From the NCBI RefSeq assembly GCF_003116095.1, contig NZ_LGRA01000021.1:730345-791708 (forward strand): DNA of 61,364 nucleotides, read 5' to 3'. Origin of the DNA: Azospirillum sp. TSO35-2 (GTDB lineage Bacteria > Pseudomonadota > Alphaproteobacteria > Azospirillales > Azospirillaceae). Position numbers and translations under genes: made by a program. Positions 26,550 through 35,364 of the stretch are shown piece after piece (within the stretch, counting starts at the first letter, position 1; each line of letters opens with the position of its first letter). Under the pieces are notes generated by a model. That model was not told the origin of the DNA, searched no databases, and saw nothing but the letters and a program-made list of their open reading frames with translations.

Positions 26550-27437
26550 TCAAGCCTCCAGTTGCACGCGGCTCGGCGCGCAGGGATTGATGTCGGACGG
26601 CGCGGTGCCGGCGTTCGCCCCGGCGGCGTCACGGGCGACGGCGCTGGGGCCGGTGGGGGAACGGCGCTTGCGCGCCGCCTTCCACAGCACCGGCATCAGC
26701 ACGACCAGCACCACCGCGGCGAACAGCAGGGTGGACACGACGGAGATGACCGGGTCGGCCTGCACACGGATGCTTTCGAACATCTTGCGCGGCAGGGTCT
26801 CGCTTTCGCGTCCGGAGATGAAGAGGGCGACGACCGTCTCGTCGAAGGACTGGATGAAGGCGAACAGCGCGCTGATCGCGAAGCCCGGCCGCAGCACCGG
26901 CAGCGTAACGTGCCAGAAGGTCCGCAACGGCGTGGCGCCGAGGCTCATCGCCGCGCGCTCCAGGTTGCGGTCGAACCCCTTCAGGTTGGCCGACAGGATC
27001 AGGAAGGCGACGGGGACCGACAGCGCTGTGTGGGCGATGATCACGCCGGCATGCGTCTGCGTCAGCCGCAGGTCGCCAAGATAGGAGTAGTAGCCGATCG
27101 CCAGCACGATGTGCGGCATTGCCATTGGCATGGTCAGCATCAGGTTGGCGATCCCGCGGCCGAGGAAGCGGTGGCGCACCACCGCGAAAGTCGCCGGGGT
27201 GACGAGCAGCATGGTCAGCAGCATCGTCCCGAAGGCGATGACCAGGCTGTTGACGGTCGGCTGGGTCCAGCGCTCGTCAGTGAAATAGGCCGCGTAATAG
27301 CCGAGCCAGTAGCCGGGCGGCGGGAACTCCAGCGACGGCGCCGTGCTGAAGGACATCGGCACGACGATGAGCAGCGGAGCCGCGATGAAGGCGGCGACCA
27401 GAATGCCGATCAGACGGGGCAGGAGCCTCATGGTCAT
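26550..27437 (-). CDS. PotC-like ABC transporter permease
   Basis: A 295-aa inner-membrane permease with about six transmembrane segments. The EAA loop reads ERAAMSLGATPLRTFWHVTL. ATG 27437 overlaps the stop of the PotB-like gene in an ATGA, so that start was chosen over GTG 27443 and ATG 27431. The polar C-terminal tail (about 40 residues) lies on the cytoplasmic side. Confidence 0.9.
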   Translation of the reverse strand: MTMRLLPRLIGILVAAFIAAPLLIVVPMSFSTAPSLEFPPPGYWLGYYAAYFTDERWTQPTVNSLVIAFGTMLLTMLLVTPATFAVVRHRFLGRGIANLMLTMPMAMPHIVLAIGYYSYLGDLRLTQTHAGVIIAHTALSVPVAFLILSANLKGFDRNLERAAMSLGATPLRTFWHVTLPVLRPGFAISALFAFIQSFDETVVALFISGRESETLPRKMFESIRVQADPVISVVSTLLFAAVVLVVLMPVLWKAARKRRSPTGPSAVARDAAGANAGTAPSDINPCAPSRVQLEA

Positions 27438-28270
27438 CCCCACAACCGGTCGAGGCCGAAGCGGCGGTGATAAACGGTGAGCACGACCAGCGTGCTGGCG
27501 AGCAGGACCATGGCCATGGCCGACGCCTGGCCGAAATCCAGGAACTCCTCGATCTGTGTGCCGATCAGCCCGGCGACCATCTGCTCCTGCGGGCTGCCGA
27601 GCAGCACCGGCGTGACGTAGAAGCCGAGGCAGATCATGAACACCAGCGTGGCGCCGTTCACCATGCCGGGCGCGCTCAGCGGCAGATAGACCTGCCTGAA
27701 CACGGACCAGGGCTTGGCGCCGAGACTTTCCGCCGCCCGCAGCAGGGCCGGGTCAATGCGCTTCATCACCGAATAGAGGCTCATCACCATGTAGGGGATG
27801 AGGATGTGCACCATGGCGAGCGTGGAGCTGAAGCGGGTGAATAGCAGGTGGGGTGCCGGATCCCAGCCGAGGAGCGCCAGCAGCGCGGTCACCGGGCCGT
27901 TGTTGCCCAGCAGCACCATCCAGGCGTAGGTGCGGACCAGGAAACTCGTCCAGAAGCTCATGGTGACGAGCAGCATCAGCAGCGCAGCGACGCGCGGCGA
28001 CGACTGCGCCATCAGATAGGCCAGCGGGTAACCCAACAGCAGGCAGCAGACCGCCACCCCGAGCGCCGTCAGGAAGGTGTTGAGAAAGACCTGGAGGTAA
28101 AGCGCGTCCTCGGCCAGATGGGCGTAGTTGCCGAAGCCCGGTTCGGGCTCGGTCACGCTCATCATCGCGACCTGGACAAGCGGGACCAGGAAGAACGCGG
28201 AGAGGAACAGAACCAGCGGAAGCAAAAGAAGCCATGGCTTCGACGCCCCCCGGACGGTGGTTGAAATCAC
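27434..28270 (-). CDS. PotB-like ABC transporter permease
   Basis: A 278-aa permease with about six transmembrane segments and the EAA loop LRAAESLGAKPWSVFRQVYLP. GTG 28270 is the likely start, after GGAGA at six bases. It pairs with the PotC-like subunit to form the channel of a polyamine/opine/amino-acid-type importer; the exact substrate is not predictable. Confidence 0.9.
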   Translation of the reverse strand: MISTTVRGASKPWLLLLPLVLFLSAFFLVPLVQVAMMSVTEPEPGFGNYAHLAEDALYLQVFLNTFLTALGVAVCCLLLGYPLAYLMAQSSPRVAALLMLLVTMSFWTSFLVRTYAWMVLLGNNGPVTALLALLGWDPAPHLLFTRFSSTLAMVHILIPYMVMSLYSVMKRIDPALLRAAESLGAKPWSVFRQVYLPLSAPGMVNGATLVFMICLGFYVTPVLLGSPQEQMVAGLIGTQIEEFLDFGQASAMAMVLLASTLVVLTVYHRRFGLDRLWG

Positions 28271-28318
28271 AGGCTTCTCCCTTCGCGGATGCAGCGGGAT
28301 GCGGTCGGAAGGCGCTGT

Positions 28319-29419
28319 TCAGCTCGCGAGCCACTGCTCGAATCGCTGGGTCACCTTTTGCAGGTTGCCGCCGAAGTCCTTGACGTTCTGCTCGAAGGCG
28401 AGGGGATAGTTACGCGGGCCGGTCGGCATGCGGTCGGACTCTTCCTTCGGGATGAACTCGAAGGCGGCCGGATTGAGCGGGCCGTACAGCGCCTCGCGAC
28501 AGAAGCCGGCCAGTCGTTCCGGCTGTACGGCGCTCTGGATGAACTTCCAGGCGATCTCGCGGCGCGGGCTGTCCTTGGAGACGACCCAGTAGGCGCGGTC
28601 GATCTCCGCCTGCGTCCAGGAGATGCCGACCGGGTGGCCCTGATCGATCAGCTCCAGCGCGCGGGAGTGCCAGATGCCGATCATGTCCACCTCGCCGTCG
28701 CGCAGAAGCTGCTGCGACTGCTGGCCCTGGGTCCACCAGACCCGCAGGTCCGGCTTGATCCGTTCGAGCGCACGGAAGGCGCGTTCGGTGTCCAGCGGGT
28801 AGAGCTTGTTCTGCGGCACCCCGTCGGCCAGCAGGGCCAGCGGCAGGACACGGGCGCAATAGCGCTGCAGGCAGCGGGTTCCGGGAAACTCCTGCCGGTT
28901 CCAGAAATCGGCCCAGTTCTGCGGCCCGCCCTTGGGAAGACGGTCGGTGCGGTAGGCGATGACGGTGGAGAAGGCATGCGAGGCCACCCCGTTCTCGAAC
29001 ACCGCGTCCTTCCACAGCCCGGCCGACGCCAGAGGGGAGCCTGCAAGGGGGTCGATGATCTTGGCGGCGTTGGCGCGGACGATGTCGCCGCCTCCCAGCG
29101 TCGTCACGTCGAATTCGTAGACACCCGTGCGGACCTGTGCCGCCAGTTTCGCGAAGGACACCGGCGACACGGTGCGGATTTCCACACCGGTTTCCTTGGT
29201 GAACGGTTCGAACAGATGCTTGACCGCGGCCTTTTCCCAGGTGCCCCCCCAGGTGTTCACGTAGAGAACCTCGGCCGCCTGTGCGCTGCGGACGACGGCC
29301 GGCATCGCGAGAGCACCCATGGCACCCGCCGCCACCTTCATGACCGAGCGGCGGGACCATCCCTGAGCCGCGGGCTCATCGCCGGTCTTGTCGCCGGACT
29401 TGTCGATGTCTTTGCTCAT
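28319..29419 (-). CDS. PotD-like extracellular solute-binding protein with Tat signal
   Basis: A 366-aa binding protein, first gene of the operon. The N-terminus contains a twin-arginine motif (WSRRSVMKVAAGAMGALAMP) and a likely cleavage after SAQAA, so it is exported folded to the periplasm. The mature part begins EVLYVNTWGGTWEKA, typical of the PotD/PotF class. ATG 29419 (MSKDIDKSGDK) follows AGGAGGGG at good distance; the longer frame to 29479 lacks support. Confidence 0.9.
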   Translation of the reverse strand: MSKDIDKSGDKTGDEPAAQGWSRRSVMKVAAGAMGALAMPAVVRSAQAAEVLYVNTWGGTWEKAAVKHLFEPFTKETGVEIRTVSPVSFAKLAAQVRTGVYEFDVTTLGGGDIVRANAAKIIDPLAGSPLASAGLWKDAVFENGVASHAFSTVIAYRTDRLPKGGPQNWADFWNRQEFPGTRCLQRYCARVLPLALLADGVPQNKLYPLDTERAFRALERIKPDLRVWWTQGQQSQQLLRDGEVDMIGIWHSRALELIDQGHPVGISWTQAEIDRAYWVVSKDSPRREIAWKFIQSAVQPERLAGFCREALYGPLNPAAFEFIPKEESDRMPTGPRNYPLAFEQNVKDFGGNLQKVTQRFEQWLAS

Positions 29420-29630
29420 AGCCCCTCCTGTGCGGCAGAACATTCCCTGACGACAGCACAGCCGGGGGCTGCGGCGCACCTGCGGGCGTTCCGTCCATGA
29501 TGATCACAGCATTGGAAGCCACCTGCCCTCTAATGCGATTTCCTGAGCGGCATGAAATGCCTTCAGCTCTCGTCGCGTCTGTTCTGGACAGCGGATGACT
29601 TGCACCGAACTTTTCTTGAAGGCCGTCGAT

Positions 29631-29647
29631 GTATTCTAATAGAATAC
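29631..29647. promoter_or_regulatory. Perfect palindrome, candidate IclR operator
   Basis: GTATTCT-AAT-AGAATAC is a perfect 7-bp inverted repeat about 210 bp upstream of the PotD-like start. It stands out as AT-rich in a GC-rich background, and a related half (AAAGAATATG) follows at about 29657. The surrounding AT-rich stretch 29620-29670 is the best candidate for the promoter and operator of the second operon. Confidence 0.5.
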
Positions 29648-29718
29648 GACGTCTTCATAAAGAATATGCTGCGCTGGCTGTGGTAATGTGTCAAATCAAC
29701 GCAGCGTCAATATGACGC

Positions 29719-29850
29719 ATGGCTGCTATGCCGAAACCCAATGCCGGCTCGGTTCAGATCGCGGTGGCCCGCAAGTTGGCAGTGCTGATGCATCAGCTTT
29801 GGATGGACAGCGGTGAGTTCCGTTGGTCGGACAAGGAGGCCGTCGCATGA
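29719..29850 (+). pseudogene. IS110-family transposase C-terminal remnant
   Basis: A 43-codon frame containing SVQIAVARKLAVLMHQLWMD ends with a stop at 29850. This is the well-known C-terminus of IS110/IS1111 transposases (ARKLAVLMHRLW). The N-terminal DEDD catalytic part is absent, so it is a fragment left by deletion. Confidence 0.75.
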
Positions 29851-30365
29851 GCACGATCGTTCCCTGGGATCCGTCCTAGCGGCGGAGAGGGGTCACTGCC
29901 GGGACGAAGCACTGGTCATTCCACGACCTTGCTTGCCCCGGCCTCCTGAGGTGAGCGCGCTGCGCACCTTGGAAGATCAGAGCTTCCAGACGCCATAGTG
30001 AGGTGGGCTTGTCCCGACCTTGGAAAGAACCACGGAGCCGGCAGGTCATCTCATCAACGCGGTGGCCGATGATTCCACTATTGAGGGCTTGCTCCCCTGC
30101 CGGCAATTGAAGACCCAAAGTCATCGGGCATCGTCACCTCGATGCTGGACAATTTGGCGGGCTCAACCTTGCATGGGCCGACGCGGGCAGGTCGTCAGCA
30201 GGCGCGGCGCGGCTTCGGTCACGAGAACGGTCTCGCTCACGGCAACGCCGCGCGCCGACGCGTACATGTGGAACACCTGCCCGGGCTGCAGATGGAAGTC
30301 GGCCCCAGGGCGGCGTGTTGCAGGGAGGTGAGCGTGGTAAGAGATCGCCCCAGCCCCGTTGCTGA
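29851..30365. other. Segment without intact gene
   Basis: Probably the right flank of the IS110 remnant followed by unknown sequence. On the minus strand a frame ending at 30163 contains ADFHLQPGQVFHMYASARGV followed by AVSETVLVTEAAPRLL, which has a protein-like composition and may be the C-terminal stub of a lost gene, but I cannot name it. No promoter, terminator or RNA gene was seen. Confidence 0.4.
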
Positions 30366-31267
30366 TCAGGAGACGCGGACGGAGTTCGGGCGTCCAAGGT
30401 CGAGCATGCGGTTGAGGGTGGCGACGCCGATGGCCTGCGCCGCGTCGCAATGGAAGCGCAGCGCGTCGCCGAGGACGCCCTTCCAGCGCGCCATTTGGCT
30501 TTCAACACCAGCGCGCCGATTGTACTCATTGGCCCGTTGCCATGCCATCCGGTCTCTCTGCGCGACTATCTGGATGTGACGGTCGCGCTCGGTGGGCGCG
30601 GTGCCGACCGTCTCGCTGAGCACAGCATCGCGGCGGGGCGGCGCTATGACCTTGGCGTCGGGATGGCGCGCGTGGACCGACGCGTAAACCCCCGTCCAAG
30701 GGGGCGACCTGCGAGGCATCGTCCACGCCACGGTCGGTCAAGGTGGCGGCGACGATCCGCCCGCTTCCTGCGTCCAGGCCGAGGTGCAGGGCGCGCCAGG
30801 AGCGCCGCCGCTTGGTGCCGTGCTTCTCGATCAGCCATTCGCCCGACCCGCACAGCTTCAACCCCGTGCTGTCGACCAGCAGGTGAAGGGGTCCGCCGCT
30901 CGAGCGCGGTGCGGGCAGCAGTGTCACCGTCCGGGCGCGCCGGGCGATGGTGGAATGATCGGGCACCGCCAGATCCACGCCGAGCAACTGGAGGATGGAG
31001 GCGAGGAGCCCTTCCGTCTGGCGCAGCGCCAGACGGAACACCGCGCGCAGCATCAGCGCTGTTGTGATCGCCAGGTCGGAGTAGCTGGGCTGCCCACCGG
31101 GCGTGGTGCGGGGGGCTGCCTTCCACTGCGCGATTGCCTCCTCGCTCACACACACCGTGAGGCTGCCCCGCTGGCGCAGGGCGGCGTCGTAAGCCGCCCA
31201 GTTCGTCACGCGCCGCTTCGGTCGCGGGATGTGATGACGGCGGGCGGCGTTCGCTTTGTAGGGCACG
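30366..31267 (-). pseudogene. IS5-type transposase, frameshifted
   Basis: Starting at GTG 31267 (VPYKANAARRHHIPRPKRRV) the frame carries the IS5-subgroup N-terminus, HSTIARRARTV and the first catalytic Asp in LLVDSTGLKLCG. It loses frame near 30700 after GVDDASQVAPL; the C-terminal part (VYASVHARHPDAKVIAPPRR through RMAWQRANEYNRRAGVESQM) continues in another frame to 30366. The lost region spans the second Asp. It is a relative of the intact copy at 2499-3467. Confidence 0.8.
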
Positions 31268-31333
31268 GTCCGGAACCTAAAACGGAGGCGGAGCCGCTCC
31301 CTACGACAGCGATCCCATCCATGCAACAGCCCG

Positions 31334-31350
31334 CCGCTGTCGCGAAAGGG
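31334..31350. repeat. IS-end repeat copy beside the IS5-type pseudogene
   Basis: CCGCTGTCGCGAAAGGG, identical to the core at 2218-2234 and the reverse complement of the core at 4-29 apart from one A. It lies about 67 bp upstream of the transposase start, where a terminal inverted repeat is expected. A convincing mate at the other end (around 30300-30366) was not found. Confidence 0.5.
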
Positions 31351-31372
31351 GGCGTTCGGTGTCACTTGAGCG

Positions 31373-31984
31373 TCAGGTGGTGCGTGTCGACGCACGGTAG
31401 CGCAGACCGTCGATAAGGAGCGCCACCAGCCAACGCGCCATGGTGGGATCACCCTTATTAGATGGCGCGCAGAGGCTGGCGGCAGCTCGAAGCAGATCGT
31501 GGGGCCGGGCATCGGCGCTCACCTCGCCCGAAGCGGCGGCCGCATCCAGAATCGATTGCAACGCGGGTTCGAAGCGACTGTCGAAATAGGCCGGCAAGGA
31601 TTCGAACGACGGTCCGCCGGAGTAGAGTGCTGAAGCCAGGCCGCGTTTGGCGATAAGGAAATCGACATAACGCTGCATCCAGCGGTCAAGCGCTTCCCCG
31701 GGTTGATGCTGATGGAGAAGGTCCGACGCTGCATCAGCGCAGGCATCGACCTCGTGGCGGAATACCGCGGCAATCAGGTCGGAGCGTTGCGGAAAATGCC
31801 GGTAGATCGTCCCGACACCCACGCCCGCCTTCTCGGCGATCTCGCGCATTGGAGCATCCACTCCGGCGCTCGCGAACACGTCGCGCGCTGTCTCCACGAC
31901 GAGCGTCAGATTGCGCCGTGCGTCCGCGCGCATAGGGCGTTCAGTCGTCGCTGAAACCTCCAGTTCGCTTTTCTTGACGCTCAT
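31373..31984 (-). CDS. TetR-family repressor
   Basis: A 203-aa TetR-type repressor. The helix-turn-helix lies at about residues 25-70 (MREIAEKAGVGVGTIYRHFP), followed by a helical ligand domain (LDRWMQRYVDFLIAKRGLAS). It is divergent from the hydrolase gene at 32123, and the 138-bp gap contains paired inverted repeats, so it most likely represses both genes until a ligand binds. ATG 31984 directly precedes the conserved N-terminus; longer frames upstream cross the operator. Confidence 0.88.
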   Translation of the reverse strand: MSVKKSELEVSATTERPMRADARRNLTLVVETARDVFASAGVDAPMREIAEKAGVGVGTIYRHFPQRSDLIAAVFRHEVDACADAASDLLHQHQPGEALDRWMQRYVDFLIAKRGLASALYSGGPSFESLPAYFDSRFEPALQSILDAAAASGEVSADARPHDLLRAAASLCAPSNKGDPTMARWLVALLIDGLRYRASTRTT

Positions 31985-32004
31985 ATCGGGAACCCCCTTG
32001 CTAA

Positions 32005-32043
32005 ACGGAACGTTCGTCCGTATAAAGCGGAAGAGCGTTCCGC
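32005..32043. promoter_or_regulatory. Divergent promoter with tandem inverted repeats (TetR operator)
   Basis: Two related palindromes: ACGGA-N7-TCCGT at 32005-32021 and GCGGAA-N5-TTCCGC at 32027-32043, separated by a TATAAA that could be a -10 element. They lie between the divergent TetR and hydrolase genes, the classic position for autoregulation. Confidence 0.6.
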
Positions 32044-32122
32044 TTATCTTTAGCCGAACGGCACGAGGTTGAACAGGCCCCAACGCGATCGCGACGCGGC
32101 CTCCAGATCGAAAGGAACAATC

Positions 32123-33079
32123 ATGGCTGACAAACTTATCAAGGATGCCGCCCTCATTCCGGTCGCCGCGCAAACCCCATTCATGGCCGTGACGCCGATT
32201 ACGATCCCGGCACCTCAGCGTTATGTCGATATAGAACTGCGGGTGTCCGCCCCAACGACTGGAGACAAGTTGCCTATCATCCTCCTGTCGCATGGCCACG
32301 GAGCATCCAACTATCTGTCGTCCAACCGAGGCGTGCTTCCGCTTTCGGAATTCTGGGCCTCGCATGGATTTGTCGTTATCCAGCCGACGCACCTCAACTC
32401 CACGACGTTGAGTCCGGAGACGCCCGAAGCACCTCTGTTCTACCGCTCGCGGGCGCAGGATATGGCTCTCATCCTCGATCGGCTCGACCTGATCGAGAAG
32501 GCAGTACCCGGCCTAGCCGGACGCCTCGATCGGGAGAAGGTCGCCGTTGCCGGCTACTCGTTGGGCGCTTTCACCGCAGGCATGCTGCTCGGCATGCAAC
32601 TTCATGATGTCGATGGGGAAGAAACGCTGGACCTCCGGGACGACCGCATCAAGGCGGGCGTCCTCATCGGTGCCCCCGGCCTCGGCTCCCGGTTGGACGG
32701 GCCAATCGGGCAACGCTACCCGGCACTGACGAAGAATACCTTTGACGCGATGAAGGTGCCCGCTCTCATTGTAGCGGGGGACAAGGACTTCAACCCCAAC
32801 TTTTCAACCCACACGGACTGGCGCAGCGATGCCTACCGCCTGAGCCCGGCTCCCAAGAGCCTCCTGGCGGTCACTGACGCCGAGCACGGCTATGGGGGCG
32901 TTGCCGGCTATGACGCGGGCGAAACGACCGACGAGAACCCGGAGCGGGTTGCCTTTGTGCAGCGTATGACCTGGGCCTGGCTGTGGTCGGCACTTCATCC
33001 GGGCAGCGACGCCTGGGAGAAGGCGCAGGCCTCGCTCAATGGTGAGGCAGGACGGCTCGGTCACGTCGAGACCCGATAA
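32123..33079 (+). CDS. Chlorophyllase-like alpha/beta hydrolase
   Basis: A 318-aa alpha/beta hydrolase starting MADKLIKDAALIPVAAQTPF after AAAGGA. Motifs: oxyanion loop ILLSHGHGASNY, nucleophile elbow AGYSLGAFTAG, acid in IVAGDKDFNPNF and catalytic His in DAEHGYGGVAGY. The family (platelet-activating-factor acetylhydrolase/chlorophyllase-like) hydrolyses esters. Paired with a divergent TetR repressor, it may detoxify or use an ester that is also the inducer; the substrate is unknown. Confidence 0.85.
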   Translation: MADKLIKDAALIPVAAQTPFMAVTPITIPAPQRYVDIELRVSAPTTGDKLPIILLSHGHGASNYLSSNRGVLPLSEFWASHGFVVIQPTHLNSTTLSPETPEAPLFYRSRAQDMALILDRLDLIEKAVPGLAGRLDREKVAVAGYSLGAFTAGMLLGMQLHDVDGEETLDLRDDRIKAGVLIGAPGLGSRLDGPIGQRYPALTKNTFDAMKVPALIVAGDKDFNPNFSTHTDWRSDAYRLSPAPKSLLAVTDAEHGYGGVAGYDAGETTDENPERVAFVQRMTWAWLWSALHPGSDAWEKAQASLNGEAGRLGHVETR

Positions 33080-33111
33080 CGACTTCTTCCAGAAATGCGG
33101 GGCGCGGCGCA

Positions 33112-33252
33112 CCGCCGTGTTGCATGGATGCGTTCGGTGTCGTAGGTCCATGCCCCGTCCCCTCTGGTCGCCCGCTATGCCGCACATGGCCAATGCCGCT
33201 CGTCGCCATCGTATTCCCCGGCCGAAGCGCAAAGTGACGAATTGGGCGGCTG
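33112..33252 (+). pseudogene. IS5-type transposase 5' remnant
   Basis: The segment begins with GTGTTGCATGGATGCG, close to the leader of the broken IS5-type copy at 30366-31350, and codes from 33178 for a start containing ANAARRHRIPRPKRKVTNWA, the transposase N-terminus. The similarity stops at about 33252, so only 25 codons remain. The following 300 bp (33253-33552) hold nothing recognisable. Confidence 0.65.
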
Positions 33253-33552
33253 GCCATCTCGCCGGCGCTGACGGTGCTGATCAGGCTACCGGCCCCACTG
33301 GTCGGCCGGGTCTCCGATGCCAGGCAGCACGCCGGCAGGCGTCGGCGACGCCGCAGCATCGGAGAATTCTCGCGCATCGTTACGATGCACGGCGTAGACT
33401 TTCCGGGTCGAAGGATGAACCTCCACTCTTCAAGGAAGTCGGTAGGCCCCATGCCACCCTCCAGGCCCCGCGTACCAGTGCCGCGACCAAATTTCAGCAA
33501 GCCTCGCCCAACCACTGCCGCTTCGACAGGGGTTCGACCATCACCCTCCCGT

Positions 33553-33693
33553 GTGAACGGATCAGCGCTTCAGAAGCAGTCTCAGTGGCTCGCCCGCGCG
33601 GCGGATGCCGAACGCAGCGGAGATGGCGTGGAGGCTGAACTGTGTCGGCAGTATGCTGAGCATTGGTTCCGCGTATCGCGGGGAGAGGACTGA
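33553..33693 (+). CDS. Small hypothetical protein (46 aa)
   Basis: From GTG 33553 the product reads MNGSALQKQSQWLARAADAE and continues RSGDGVEAELCRQYAEHWFRV. The ARAADAERSGDGVEAELCRQYAEHWFRV pattern recalls short helical DUF4167-like segments (SGDRV..ENY.QHAEHYFRV), but that is a loose resemblance. It precedes another small gene by 13 bp, suggesting a shared transcript. Confidence 0.45.
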   Translation: MNGSALQKQSQWLARAADAERSGDGVEAELCRQYAEHWFRVSRGED

Positions 33694-33706
33694 GGGAGAT
33701 GAGCTG

Positions 33707-34090
33707 GTGAGCGACACCACCTTGACGCCGCGAGAGCGGGCTCTGATCCGCAACGAATTCATGGTGCGCTTTGGGCAGGCACCGCGGCTGGAGAGCGGCA
33801 TCCTGGTGAAGCGGTGGGCCACCGGGCCGAACAAGGGCCAGCCGAAGCCGGGAACGGTCATTCAGGGGATGCTGGACCGCGGGCTGCTGGAGTTGCGGGA
33901 TGATGGCGGCCATTGGCTGCGCGCGCGGTTTACCGAGGCTGGCCTCGCTGCCTTACGGCACATCGCCGAGGATTCACGCGCCCTACCACCGGGCGAATAC
34001 CAGCATGTTCTGGACGAACTCGGAAGCAGGCAACGGGCAGATCACAACGACGCATCGTCGGCCATCCCGGGTTCGATATCTGTCGCGTAA
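33707..34090 (+). CDS. Hypothetical protein (127 aa), winged-helix-like
   Basis: From GTG 33707 (MSDTTLTPRERALIRNEFMV), preceded by GGGAGATGA. The segment KPGTVIQGMLDRGLLELRDD resembles a winged helix recognition region, and the C-terminal part is helical and acidic. No enzymatic motif. It lies among plasmid- or island-like small genes next to decayed antitoxins, so an accessory regulatory role is possible but unproven. Confidence 0.55.
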   Translation: MSDTTLTPRERALIRNEFMVRFGQAPRLESGILVKRWATGPNKGQPKPGTVIQGMLDRGLLELRDDGGHWLRARFTEAGLAALRHIAEDSRALPPGEYQHVLDELGSRQRADHNDASSAIPGSISVA

Positions 34091-34101
34091 AGGAGCCTCC
34101 C

Positions 34102-34377
34102 ATGGCGAAGGTGTCGCTGAAGCAGTATGAGATCGAGGCGATCAAGTATGCCGCCGATCTGGTGCGCACAGCGGCAGAGGGCGCTAACCAGCACGTCTAC
34201 AATCAAATGCCCCTGGCGGCGCTGTGCGTGCCCGTGGCTTTCGACTATCGCTGGCGGCCGGTGGCGAACGATCCGGACGACGATCATGTTCTCGAAACTA
34301 CGATCAACGGCGTGGCCGATATGATCGCGAGCTTCAATCTCACCGACCTCACGGCCGGTGAACGTTCTCAGGAGATT
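34102..34377 (+). CDS. Hypothetical protein, runs into antitoxin frame
   Basis: From ATG 34102 (after AAAGGAGCC) the product reads MAKVSLKQYEIEAIKYAADL and includes HVLETTINGVADMIASFNLT. I do not recognise a family. No stop separates it from the following ribbon-helix-helix segment, which is in the same frame; the whole open frame runs to the TAG at 34468-34470 (122 aa). I end this entry where the antitoxin-like segment begins. It may be a natural fusion or the product of a deletion that joined two genes. Confidence 0.45.
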
Positions 34378-34626
34378 ATGATGGCCAGCTTTCTCCTCCG
34401 CATCCCCGACGATCTGAAGGACGAGGCGGCCCGGCTCGCCGACGCGGCCGGTGTCAGCCTCAACCAGTAGGTCGTGGCGGCCCTGGCGTCGCGTGTTGGT
34501 GCGCAAGCGGAGGCAGCGCGCTACTTGGCCGCTCGGGCGGCTCGCACGACCCCTGGACGCGTCAAGGACATCCTGAGCCGGTCCGGCGTCGGAAACGCAC
34601 CGCGTGATGACGATCTCATAGAATAA
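34378..34626 (+). pseudogene. Ribbon-helix-helix (HicB-like) antitoxin with in-frame TAG
   Basis: From ATG 34378 (after AGGAG) the sequence MMASFLLRIPDDLKDEAARL then ADAAGVSLNQ is a ribbon-helix-helix start. A TAG at 34468-34470 interrupts, after which the same frame continues VVAALASRVGAQAEAARYLA and ends at 34626, exactly as in intact relatives (SLNQYVL.ALA.RVGAQAEA). One base change would restore an 82-aa protein. No toxin gene is adjacent. Confidence 0.65.
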
Positions 34627-34648
34627 TCGTCCAGAAAGGGTGCATTTG

Positions 34649-34909
34649 ATGGATGTAACCCTGATCAAGACTGAAACTGACTTCCGGGCTGCGCTTGCCG
34701 AGATCGAGCGTCTTTGGGATGCCGAGCCCAACACAACGGAGGGCGCCGTCTCGACATCCTCATGACGCTGGTGGACGCCTACGAGCGGCGCCACCACCCC
34801 ATGCCGCCTCATGATGGAGCAGCGCGGAATGACGCGCGCCGACCTGGAGCCGATCATCGGATCGAGCGGACGGGTGTCGGAGGTCCTGAACCGGCGCCGG
34901 GCGGTGTAG
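34649..34909 (+). pseudogene. HigA-like antitoxin, multiply frameshifted
   Basis: From ATG 34649 (MDVTLIKTETDFRAALAEIE) the sequence matches HigA/COG5499 helix-turn-helix antitoxins. It loses frame near 34735; another frame carries RLDILMTLVDAYERRHHPMP; and after a second break near 34812 the helix-turn-helix tail reads MEQRGMTRADLEPIIGSSGR ending VSEVLNRRRAV at 34909. At least two lesions and a short deletion make it non-functional. No HigB toxin is recognisable beside it. Confidence 0.7.
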
Positions 34910-35018
34910 GTGCACGGAGGCAGGGATGAGCGGGTTTGCCGGTGGCGAGCCGTCCTATAGAAGTCCGTCTCCGCACCCTCTCCCTGGATGATCAGCTGCC
35001 GGCATCCGCCGTCAAACT

Positions 35019-35213
35019 TTGCAACGGAACCGGAAGTTGCACCTCGGCGTGGATGCGGAGAGCGGCCGGATCGTTGCGGCCACGCTGACCGACCGCGACG
35101 GCGACGATGCCGCTCAGGTCGGGCCGTTGCTCGACCAGATCGACGAACCAGTGGCCGTGCTCACCGGGGATGGCGCCTATGACCGGACCGGCGCCTACGC
35201 CTCGGTCCACCAA
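35019..35213 (+). pseudogene. IS5-type transposase internal fragment
   Basis: The frame NRKLHLGVDAESGRIVAATL then LLDQIDEPVAVLTGDGAYD matches the middle of the IS5-type transposases at 2499 and 30366, including the second catalytic Asp (GDGAYD). Both ends are missing; similarity ends near 35213 and the Fic gene follows 150 bp later. Confidence 0.75.
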
Positions 35214-35364
35214 GCTGGCGCGAAACCTGCTGAAACCATCCATCTGAGCGCCGACGGCTTTGCAAAGAACCCGCAGCCATTCCCCGCAGAGTGTGCGGCG
35301 AACTGCTTGAGCCGCGCGGCGAATCAGGCTATACTCGCCGCAGGAGATGCGGAGAACATGAACC

